A DNA stretch of 6,319 bases from Planctomycetota bacterium (GTDB lineage: Bacteria > Planctomycetota > PLA2 > JAEUHO01). The notes below the pieces were generated by a model. That model worked only from the letters and a program-made list of their open reading frames with translations. It did no database searches and had not been told where the DNA came from. A program made the translations under genes and the position numbers. Shown piece by piece: positions 1 to 6,319 of the stretch. The stretch lies in the NCBI GenBank assembly GCA_024639415.1, contig JAHEIK010000232.1:1-6319 (forward strand), read 5' to 3'. Position 1 is the stretch's first letter. Each line of letters begins with the position of its first letter.

Positions 1-179
1 GGACTTACCCCGTAGCCGCGGGCTGAATGCCCGCGTCGATCCGCGGTGACGCACGCGCCCGCTCAGTCGCCCTGCGGCTACGGCCGGTGCCGGGTGGGGG
101 CGCCTTGTGGCGAACGCGGCTGCATGCCCGCCCTTCCCATCCACGGCGGCCACCAGGGCCGCCGCTACGTGGTAAGTCC
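1..179. repeat. Palindromic hairpin-rich intergenic module with 16-bp inverted terminal arms
   Basis: Positions 1-16 (GGACTTACCCCGTAGC) are the reverse complement of 164-179 at 15 of 16 positions; the one mismatch is 10 against 170. Just inside each arm lies a perfect hairpin with a 7-bp stem and 5-nt loop: 17-23/29-35 (loop TGAAT) and 145-151/157-163 (loop ACCAG). Their coordinates are exact mirror images about the centre of the module. Further partial copies occur inside: 74-83 is the exact reverse complement of 10-19, and 116-131 (GCGGCTGCATGCCCGC) is a degenerate direct copy of 18-34. Smaller hairpins occur at 81-92 and 101-112. No transposase or convincing coding frame is present. I infer a REP- or MITE-like non-coding element, or a composite of several short palindromic repeats, lying beyond the 3' end of the EVE gene. 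It may extend past the left window edge. Confidence 0.6.
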
Positions 180-200
180 GGATTCCGGCGGGGAGCCCTC

Positions 201-222
201 GGGCGGCCGCAGGGGCCGCCCC
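201..222. repeat. GC-only hairpin (8-bp stem, 5-nt loop) downstream of the EVE gene
   Basis: GGGCGGCC (201-208) pairs perfectly with GGCCGCCC (214-221) across the loop GCAGG, and the right arm continues into CCTACA. On the minus strand the hairpin begins about 26 nt beyond the EVE stop codon, so it would form in the 3' end of that transcript. It could act as a terminator or an RNA-stabilising structure, but no U-tract follows on that strand. Its geometry (GC stem, 5-nt loop, a flanking CTAC) matches the two hairpins of the module at 1-179, which suggests one repeat family. The rest of 180-247 shows nothing else I can name. Confidence 0.5.
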
Positions 223-247
223 TACAGCACATCGCCGTGCGTTGGCC

Positions 248-721
<474 letters not shown>

Positions 722-864
722 GGCCGTTTCATAGCACGCGGCACACGATCCCCCGCATCCGACTCCCCGTGGCGGCCGTCCGGCTGCAAGACGCCGCAAA
801 AACCGTCGTCCCATCCGTACGTTCCCCTGAGCGGGCGTACGATCGCCGCAGGGAGTCCGACGCG
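722..864. promoter_or_regulatory. Divergent intergenic region with a CGTACG dyad upstream of the repeat-protein gene
   Basis: This 143-bp gap separates two divergent starts, so it should carry promoters for both genes. I see no convincing sigma-70 -35/-10 pair on either strand, which is common in DNA this GC-rich. The one distinct element is CGTACG at 816-821 repeated at 836-841, with centres 20 bp apart. Because each copy is itself palindromic, the pair also forms an inverted repeat. As RNA it could fold as a hairpin with CCC (824-826) pairing to GGG (833-835) inside. It ends only 8 nt before the ribosome binding site at 850-855. It could be a two-site operator or a translation-controlling leader hairpin; the sequence does not decide between them. 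Confidence 0.4.
850..855 (+). promoter_or_regulatory. Ribosome binding site for the repeat protein
   Basis: AGGGAG lies 9 nt upstream of the ATG at 865. It supports that start over the in-frame GTG at 769, which would bury the signal peptide 32 residues inside the protein. Confidence 0.6.
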
Positions 865-3800
865 ATGACGAGACGGCAGGGCGGCAGGCTCGCCACGATC
901 CTGATCGTGGCCGCGATCCTGGGGGCCGTCTTCAGCCTGCCGGCCCACGCCAAGGACATCGATGCGCACGGCTCAGTCGCCGGCCTCGTCTTGAGTGAAG
1001 ACGGGCTGCCCGTCGCCGGTGCCGAGGTCGTCTTGCAGAAGACCGATCCCGGGCGCTGGAGCCTCGGCGAGACGGCCCCGTCGATCGCTGCGCACTTCGA
1101 GCCACGGAAGGTCTTCAAGCAGTCCGTGCGCACCGGGGCTGATGGACGCTTCCAGTTCGTCGGCCTCGAGGCCGGCGCGAGCTACGCGCTGCACGCCCAG
1201 TCCTCGAAGCCTCTCGGGGCGGCGGGGAGCAACGTGTCGACCACGCCGGGCCGGCCACCCACCACGCGTCTCGTCTTGCGACCGGGTCGGCGCGTCAGCG
1301 GCCGCCTCGTGGGGGCGCAGGGCAAGCCGCTGCGCGGTTCGTTGGTCGCCTACACCCAATCGCACGGTCAGACGTTCACCGGGTCGCGCGGCTACGCTTC
1401 GGTCCTCCTCGATCACCCGACGGACGACGAGGGACGCTTCGAGTTCGTGGCTCCGGCCTCCGAGTGGGTGCGTATCGAGTCGCGCGTGCCGGGCGTCGGC
1501 GCGCGCACCATCAGCGTTGACCCCGGTGTGGGGCCGGTGGATGTCGAGGTGTCGCTGCGGCTGCGCCAAGGCTGCACGGCCCACGGTCGTGTCACCGACG
1601 TCGAGGGTGCTCCCGCCAGGGGGGCTCTCGTGCTTGTCAGCGTGCGGCAGGGGCAACACACCGCATGGCTGCACAGGACTCTGGCCGTCACGCGCACCAC
1701 TGCGGATGGTCGCTGGCGCGTAGTGGGTCTACCGGAGGGCATCGTCACTCAGGTGGCGGCCTGGTCAGTGGGCAGCGCCGTGTTCAACGTGCCCGTCATG
1801 CAGGCGCCGTTGCGCCGCGACCATCCACTCGCAGCCGACGTCGTGCTGTGCCCGGGGGCTCGACTCTCGGGACGGGTACTCGCTGCGGAAGGGCTGCCGG
1901 TGGTCGGCGCGCGTGTGACCTGTGCGCAGGCCGGCGCGTACCCCTATGCGCACGCCGCGCCTTCGGCCGTGACCGACGCCGAAGGGCGCTACCACTTCGA
2001 CAACGTGCCGCTGGTACCCGGCTCCTTGGCCGTCTGGCATGACGAGTACACCCTACCGATGGACGAGCAGGCCCAGGTCTATGCGCGGCGGCTCGTAAGC
2101 ACGTTCGGGCGTCCGCGGCCGGGGGAAGAGGTCGTCCGGGACTTGCACGTCGTGTCCGGTGGGATCTTCCGCGGGCGCGCCGTAGACGCGGACGGCAGGC
2201 CGGTGGAGGGCGTGCAGGCCGCACTGACCACCTCCCACGGGATGGTCGGCCAGAGCAGCCGGGCGGAGGTCACACGGACGGCTTGGAGTGACGCCGAGGG
2301 CCGTTTCGAGATTCGCGGTGTGCCCAAGGGAGCCAGCCACCTGTTGTCGCTCACAGCCGAGGGCTTCGATGCGGTAGCGAGTCGCGTGGTGCTACCGACG
2401 GTGAAGGGCACGGCGCCGCCGCAGTTCGTGCTACCCCCGGCCACCGTGCTGGCCGGGCGCGTGATCGACGCCGAAGGGCGGCCGCTGCGTGCGGTCGTCG
2501 TCGGCATTGGAGGCACGCTGCACAAGACGCAAACGGACGCGCAAGGCCGCTTCCGCCTGCATGCGCGCGCCGCGGGTACGACCATGATCTACGCCGGCCA
2601 GGCGTATCCGCCCCTGGTGAGCCTCGTCATCGGCGTGGAGCCCGGCACGCGCCGCGAGAACCTGGAGCTGCGCTGGCCGGCGGGCGGTTCCCTGGGCGGC
2701 GTCGTCGTCGACGCAGCCGGCCAACCCGTGGCCGAAGTGCCGGTGACCCTGCGGGCAGCGGCGAACAGCCAGCGCCGCGCCGACACCTGGACAGACAGCA
2801 CAGGGCGCTGGCGTATCGACCACGTGCCGGCAGGTCGCTACGGTGTCTTCGTCGGGCACGCCTGGCCGGCGCAGGTCGAGGCCGAGCCTGGGAACGTCGA
2901 GCTGCATCTGGTGCACAAGCGACCGACCGTCGAGTTCTTCGACGGCCTGCTTCTGGATCCGGACGGCAAGCCGGTGCCGCGCGCGACGATCGCGATCGCG
3001 GCCGCCAGTGACGGCGTACACGTGTCCCGCGCGCTTGCCCACGTCATCGGCGGGCACTTCCGTGTCACCCGCCCGGCGGGGCTCGAGGGAGCCTTGTCCT
3101 TGCGCGTGCAGGCGGCTCACGACGACTTCGGCCGGCTGCTCAACGTGCAACCCCGACGACTGCTCGTCGATGCAGAGACGCCGCGCCCGGTGCGCTTCGA
3201 GCTCGTGCGCGGGCGGGAGGTCCGCGGGCGTGTCGTGGACGGAGAGCAACGTCCGGTCGCGGGACTCGGCCTGACGCTCTACCCGGCGAAGGCCGCGTCC
3301 GGCGTCTCGCGGTCCCAGCCCCTGCGCGCCCACACGGATGCCGACGGCCGCTTCCGCTTTGTGGGCGTCGGGGAAGGGGCGATGCTCATCGGCTATCCAT
3401 GGTCGGCTGCGTACTCGTACCCCGCGCCGACCCCCGTGGTGGCGGGTGTGGAAGACGTGGTGATCACGGTCAAGCGCTGGCGCACCATCCGCGGCACCGT
3501 GCTGGACATGGAGGGGAGGCCCGCGGCCGGTGTGGCTGTGCAGTTGGGCAAGGTGCCCTTCGTCTACCGACGTCAGCGCGCCGCGGTGACGACCGACGAG
3601 GAGGGACGCTTCGTCTTCCAGCGCGTGCTGCGCGGTGCTCCGCACGCCGTCATGGCGCTGCCCCGCAAGGAGGCCGATGCGGGGGCGCAGCCGTGCGTCG
3701 TCAGCGGTGTCGAAGCGGGCGCCGAGGACGTCGTGGTCCGCTTGACCAAGGGCCTGACGATCACGGGCGTCGTGCGCGGAACCGACGACGAGCCTGTCGT

Positions 3801-4800
3801 GGGCTGCCTGGTCAGCAGCACGAACGTGCTCACGAAGGACTTGAAGCACCCGGCGTGGTACGTGCGTCCGAGCACGACGACGGGCGAGGATGGCCGCTTC
3901 GTGCTGGGTGTCTTCGCCGAGGGGACGGTCGCGCATCTTGCGTTCCGCACGCCCTCCGACGCAAAGGTGCCGTACTTTGCCGAAACGCGCTCGTCGGTGC
4001 CGGCGGGTACGCAGGACCTGGACCTGCGCATGGAGCGCGGCGTCATGCTGACCGGGACCGTCGAGGGCGTAGAGGCCGCGCGACTGAAGGGGCTCACGCT
4101 GAGCGCGTACCCGGCGGATGCCAAGGTGCGCAAGTCCCAGGCCAGCTACAAGTTCAAGGGCAAGAGCAACCGCTTCCGCCTGGGGCCGGTCCACCCGGGC
4201 GGCCACAAGATCAAGCCGCGCATGAGCCGCGGCGGGGGGCTCTTCTTCCCGCGTGAGATCAAGGCGTGGGCGCCTGGCGAACCCGTGCTCATCCAAGTCA
4301 CGCGTTCGTGGAATCTCACGGGCAAGATCCTCGCGAAGAACCCCCGGGGCTTCGTCGTCTCCTTCGACCAACCCGGCCGCTCCAAGCTCACGACCACCGT
4401 CGGCAGCACCACAGGGCTGTTCCGGATCGCGCGCTTACGCGAGACGCCCGGCACGCTCTACGTCCACCGTGCCGACAGCGACCTCACCGCGCTGGTCGAG
4501 AACGTGATCCCGTCGGCCAAGCCGCTCGAGGTCACCCTGGCGAAGGGTCTGACGATCTCCGGCCGCGTGGTGGACCTGCCGCGCAAGCTGCGCAAGGGGC
4601 GGATTCGCGCCACGCGCGGTGGTGTCTCCGTCGAGAGCGAGGTGGCGGACGATGGCTGGTTCGAGACGCGGCCGCTCCCGGCAGGCGCGTGGACGCTCGA
4701 GGTGATCGCCCGCAGCTTCCCCCGCGAAGCCTTCATCGTCCCCGGCCCTGTCGCCGCCGGATCCAAGCACGTCCTGATTCCGTTCCTCCGCCCCAAGTGA
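865..4800 (+). CDS. Large exported protein of about 14 tandem carboxypeptidase-regulatory-like repeats
   Basis: This is a complete 1311-aa protein. Residues 1-29 form a Sec signal peptide: basic MTRRQGGR, a hydrophobic stretch to about residue 25, then PAHA with likely cleavage after AHA. There is no lipobox cysteine. The rest is a chain of 75-100-residue beta-sandwich units of the CarboxypepD_reg/prealbumin-like type. Each opens with G-x-V-x-D-x-x-G-x-P-V-x-G-A and has a mid-motif T-D-x-x-G-R-F followed by a V-P-x-G turn. Units begin near residues 37, 142, 237, 333, 433, 527, 607, 688, 784, 874, 964, 1060, 1149 and 1229. The last three are degenerate, and unit 8 has GGHFRV in place of DGRF. 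There is no catalytic domain, transmembrane anchor, PEP-CTERM or LPXTG signal, so the product is probably periplasmic or released. Such folds usually serve as structural, adhesive or ligand-binding modules; the actual function is unknown. Units 11 and 14 share the opener KGLTI(T/S)G (K962 and K1227). The segment around residues 1086-1132 is unusually Lys/Arg-rich. Confidence 0.93.
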   Translation: MTRRQGGRLATILIVAAILGAVFSLPAHAKDIDAHGSVAGLVLSEDGLPVAGAEVVLQKTDPGRWSLGETAPSIAAHFEPRKVFKQSVRTGADGRFQFVGLEAGASYALHAQSSKPLGAAGSNVSTTPGRPPTTRLVLRPGRRVSGRLVGAQGKPLRGSLVAYTQSHGQTFTGSRGYASVLLDHPTDDEGRFEFVAPASEWVRIESRVPGVGARTISVDPGVGPVDVEVSLRLRQGCTAHGRVTDVEGAPARGALVLVSVRQGQHTAWLHRTLAVTRTTADGRWRVVGLPEGIVTQVAAWSVGSAVFNVPVMQAPLRRDHPLAADVVLCPGARLSGRVLAAEGLPVVGARVTCAQAGAYPYAHAAPSAVTDAEGRYHFDNVPLVPGSLAVWHDEYTLPMDEQAQVYARRLVSTFGRPRPGEEVVRDLHVVSGGIFRGRAVDADGRPVEGVQAALTTSHGMVGQSSRAEVTRTAWSDAEGRFEIRGVPKGASHLLSLTAEGFDAVASRVVLPTVKGTAPPQFVLPPATVLAGRVIDAEGRPLRAVVVGIGGTLHKTQTDAQGRFRLHARAAGTTMIYAGQAYPPLVSLVIGVEPGTRRENLELRWPAGGSLGGVVVDAAGQPVAEVPVTLRAAANSQRRADTWTDSTGRWRIDHVPAGRYGVFVGHAWPAQVEAEPGNVELHLVHKRPTVEFFDGLLLDPDGKPVPRATIAIAAASDGVHVSRALAHVIGGHFRVTRPAGLEGALSLRVQAAHDDFGRLLNVQPRRLLVDAETPRPVRFELVRGREVRGRVVDGEQRPVAGLGLTLYPAKAASGVSRSQPLRAHTDADGRFRFVGVGEGAMLIGYPWSAAYSYPAPTPVVAGVEDVVITVKRWRTIRGTVLDMEGRPAAGVAVQLGKVPFVYRRQRAAVTTDEEGRFVFQRVLRGAPHAVMALPRKEADAGAQPCVVSGVEAGAEDVVVRLTKGLTITGVVRGTDDEPVVGCLVSSTNVLTKDLKHPAWYVRPSTTTGEDGRFVLGVFAEGTVAHLAFRTPSDAKVPYFAETRSSVPAGTQDLDLRMERGVMLTGTVEGVEAARLKGLTLSAYPADAKVRKSQASYKFKGKSNRFRLGPVHPGGHKIKPRMSRGGGLFFPREIKAWAPGEPVLIQVTRSWNLTGKILAKNPRGFVVSFDQPGRSKLTTTVGSTTGLFRIARLRETPGTLYVHRADSDLTALVENVIPSAKPLEVTLAKGLTISGRVVDLPRKLRKGRIRATRGGVSVESEVADDGWFETRPLPAGAWTLEVIARSFPREAFIVPGPVAAGSKHVLIPFLRPK

Positions 4801-4835
4801 CGCGCTCCGCGTGAGGAATTCCGGGCATGTCCCGC

Positions 4836-4861
4836 CGGGTCGCGCCATGATCCGCGACCCG
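4836..4861 (+). terminator. Perfect 9-bp GC stem-loop after the repeat-protein gene
   Basis: CGGGTCGCG (4836-4844) pairs perfectly with CGCGACCCG (4853-4861) around an 8-nt loop (CCATGATC). It lies 35 nt past the TGA of the upstream gene and 50 nt before the antiporter start. No U-tract follows, so it is not a canonical intrinsic terminator. It may be a U-less terminator, a 3'-end stabiliser or an intercistronic structure. Which of these it is decides whether the two flanking genes form an operon. Confidence 0.45.
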
Positions 4862-4902
4862 CGCGTGGTCGGACGATCCGGCGACACTCGCATCCCCCTG
4901 CC

Positions 4903-4907
4903 GGAGG
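4903..4907 (+). promoter_or_regulatory. Ribosome binding site (GGAGG) for the antiporter gene
   Basis: GGAGG lies 4 nt upstream of a GTG at 4912. The spacing is short but the motif is strong. It selects this GTG as the start, which places the first hydrophobic segment at residues 11-29. I found no ATG in that frame between the previous gene and this point. Confidence 0.6.
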
Positions 4908-4911
4908 CCCC

Positions 4912-6319
4912 GTGCTCGCGAGCCTGATCGATCAGCCCAAGCCCCTGCTCGTGCTTGCCGTCATCCTCGTGGTGGGGGTCCTGAGCGGCGCGCTGGCCAG
5001 GCGCTTCAAGGTGCCCAGTGTGACCGGGCAGATCCTCGCAGGCATCTGCCTCGGGCCGATCTTCCACGTGTTCACGCACGAGATCGTCGTGGGCATGTCG
5101 CCGTTCACGAACTTCGCGCTCGGGCTCATGGCTGTCGCCGTCGGAAGCCACCTCAACGTCGCCCGCCTCTCCAATGCCACACGGCGCCTCGCGATCCTGC
5201 TCGTGTGCGAGGCGCTCATCACGCCGGTCCTCGTCTTCGGCACCATCATGCTCACAGGCGGCACGTCCTGGACCATCGGCCTCCTGATCGCCACGATCGC
5301 GATCTCCACCGCGCCGGCCACGATCCTGGCGATCGTCAAGGAGACGCGCTCCAAGGGTGTGTTCGTCAAGACCCTGGTGGCCGCCGTCGCACTGAACAAC
5401 ATCGCCTGCATCCTGCTCTTCGAGCTAGCCCACACGGTCGCGGCGGCCTCCCTCGACAGCGCCACGGGCTTCGGCGTGGACGTCTGGCTCGAGCCGCTGA
5501 AGGTGCTCGGGTCCGCGCTGGCGCTCGGTGGCGGCATGGGCGTGATTCTCGTCTACGCGACGCGGCACGTCGTACGCACCGACCGACTCTCGACCTTCTC
5601 GCTGATCGCCATCCTCGCGACGGCCGGACTCGCCAGCCAGATCGAGGTCTCGGCACTATTGAGCTGCCTCTTCCTCGGGGTGGCGCTGGCCAACCTCAGC
5701 CCCGACAAGGAGGAGATCGGCCACGAGGTCTTCGACAACTTCGAGACCGCGATCTTCGCGATCTTCTTCACCCTTGCGGGGATGGAGCTGAACTTCGAGT
5801 ACATGGGCGAGGCCGGGCTGCTGGCCGTCCTCGTCTTTGGAGCGCGTGCGGGTGGCAAGTTGCTCTCTGCGAACATCGCCATGCGCGCGGCGGGTGCCAC
5901 CGATCGCGTGCGCAAGAATCTCGGCCTCGCGCTGCTGCCGCAGGCCGGGCTCGCGGTCGGTCTCATGCTCTTGGTGACCGAGGACCCGCGCTTCCCCGCC
6001 GAGACGCGCGGGCTGATCCTCGCGCTCGTGCTGACGGTCGTGATGCTGAACGAAATCGTCGGTCCCATCATCACGCGCATGGCGCTCGCACGCTCAGGCG
6101 ACCTGGGCAAGGACCGCCCGCGCCTAATCGACTTCATCCACGAGGAGCACATCGTCACGGGGCTCGAAGCCGACTCGCTCGAGGAAGCGATCAGCCGGCT
6201 CACGGACGTCCTCATCCGCCGCAACAACCTGCAGGTCGATCGCGACGTCTTGCTCGCCTCCGCCATGCAGCACGAGGATTGGGGCTCGACTTGCTTGGGG
6301 GAGGGCCTGGCCGTGCCCT
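4912..6319 (+). CDS. Kef-type cation:proton antiporter-family protein fused to a PTS EIIA-like domain (3' partial)
   Basis: The first 469 residues are visible and the gene runs off the window. Residues 11 to about 390 are a multi-pass membrane domain of the CPA/Kef (Na_H_Exchanger) type with roughly 11-13 hydrophobic segments. Family signs are VPSVTGQILAGICLGP (34-49), STAPATILAIVKETRSKG (132-149), AIFFTLAGMEL (283-293), GARAGGK (310-316) and MLNEIVGP (378-385). Residues 162-163 are Asn-Asn where antiporters usually have DD, ND or QD. From about residue 404 a cytoplasmic domain begins that resembles PTS IIA type 2/PtsN: LIDFIHEEHIVTGLEADSLE, then HEDWGSTCLGEGLAVP (454-469) against the PtsN pattern STGIGNGIAIPH. 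It replaces the NAD-binding RCK domain typical of KefB/KefC. The next codon starts with T, so the phospho-histidine expected there is absent. The family predicts exchange of a monovalent cation for protons across the inner membrane; the ion and direction are not readable here. The start is GTG 4912 with GGAGG upstream. Confidence 0.88.
   Translation, partial: MLASLIDQPKPLLVLAVILVVGVLSGALARRFKVPSVTGQILAGICLGPIFHVFTHEIVVGMSPFTNFALGLMAVAVGSHLNVARLSNATRRLAILLVCEALITPVLVFGTIMLTGGTSWTIGLLIATIAISTAPATILAIVKETRSKGVFVKTLVAAVALNNIACILLFELAHTVAAASLDSATGFGVDVWLEPLKVLGSALALGGGMGVILVYATRHVVRTDRLSTFSLIAILATAGLASQIEVSALLSCLFLGVALANLSPDKEEIGHEVFDNFETAIFAIFFTLAGMELNFEYMGEAGLLAVLVFGARAGGKLLSANIAMRAAGATDRVRKNLGLALLPQAGLAVGLMLLVTEDPRFPAETRGLILALVLTVVMLNEIVGPIITRMALARSGDLGKDRPRLIDFIHEEHIVTGLEADSLEEAISRLTDVLIRRNNLQVDRDVLLASAMQHEDWGSTCLGEGLAVP

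Noticed and set aside
5..232. A 75-aa minus-strand open frame in the left intergenic region
   Set aside because: The product is Arg/Gly/Pro-rich and dictated by the GC palindromes. There is no ribosome binding site or motif, so the region is better explained as a non-coding repeat.
722..814. Longer N-terminus for the EVE protein starting at 814
   Set aside because: The extra 31 residues are Arg/Gly/Cys-rich and absent from the family pattern, which begins at MPTKRYWLFKSEP.
799..826. Possible ECF-type promoter on the minus strand (GGAAC at 826-822 followed about 16 nt later by GGTTT)
   Set aside because: The -35-like word overlaps the CGTACG dyad and the -10 side is a poor match. Without transcript data this is no better than chance.
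769..864. Upstream GTG start adding 32 residues to the repeat protein
   Set aside because: It would place the signal peptide internally and has no good ribosome binding site. The ATG at 865 has AGGGAG and begins exactly at the signal peptide.
3573..4133. A 186-aa minus-strand open frame inside the repeat-protein region, and the 4932-5537 and 5553-6266 minus-strand frames opposite the antiporter
   Set aside because: All are Ser/Thr/Arg/Ala-rich shadows antisense to strongly supported genes and show no domain features.
2431..4371. A 646-codon open frame on the minus strand opposite the repeat-protein gene
   Set aside because: It lies wholly antisense to a gene with a clear signal peptide and repeats. 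Its translation is low-complexity His/Arg/Ala-rich sequence with no recognisable motif, the usual shadow of GC-rich codon bias.

Overview
This window is very GC-rich bacterial DNA with strong G/C preference at third codon positions. It reads as an ordinary chromosomal segment and shows no phage, plasmid, IS, CRISPR, tRNA or rRNA signal. A long secreted protein made almost entirely of carboxypeptidase-regulatory-like beta-sandwich repeats, a THYN1-like EVE protein, and a Kef-type antiporter fused to a PTS EIIA-like domain together suggest a large-genome, high-GC environmental bacterium. Planctomycetota is the first guess, with Myxococcota or Acidobacteriota possible. This is inference from gene content, not a phylogenetic result.

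Layout from left to right. Positions 1-247 hold no credible gene. They contain a hairpin-rich intergenic module: a 16-bp inverted repeat (1-16 and 164-179), two mirror-placed 7-bp hairpins just inside it, and a separate 8-bp hairpin at 201-221. A minus-strand gene (248-721) encodes a complete 157-aa EVE-domain protein. A 143-bp divergent intergenic region (722-864) follows, with a CGTACG dyad (816-841) just upstream of the next ribosome binding site. A plus-strand gene (865-4800) encodes a 1311-aa exported protein with a signal peptide and about 14 tandem beta-sandwich repeats. A 111-bp gap with a perfect 9-bp stem-loop (4836-4861) separates it from the last gene. That gene (4912 to beyond 6319) encodes a multi-pass cation:proton antiporter-family protein that continues into an EIIA-like (PTS IIA/PtsN type) cytoplasmic domain cut by the window edge.

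No shared pathway links the three genes. The two plus-strand genes may be co-transcribed or separated by the stem-loop. The points most worth following up are in the antiporter. The membrane position that usually carries the essential aspartate appears to read Asn-Asn. The codon at the usual phospho-histidine position of the EIIA-like domain begins with T, so it cannot encode His. Together these suggest a diverged protein that could be a sensor or a phosphorylation-independent transporter. The palindromic module at the left edge and the 14-repeat exported protein are the next most interesting items.
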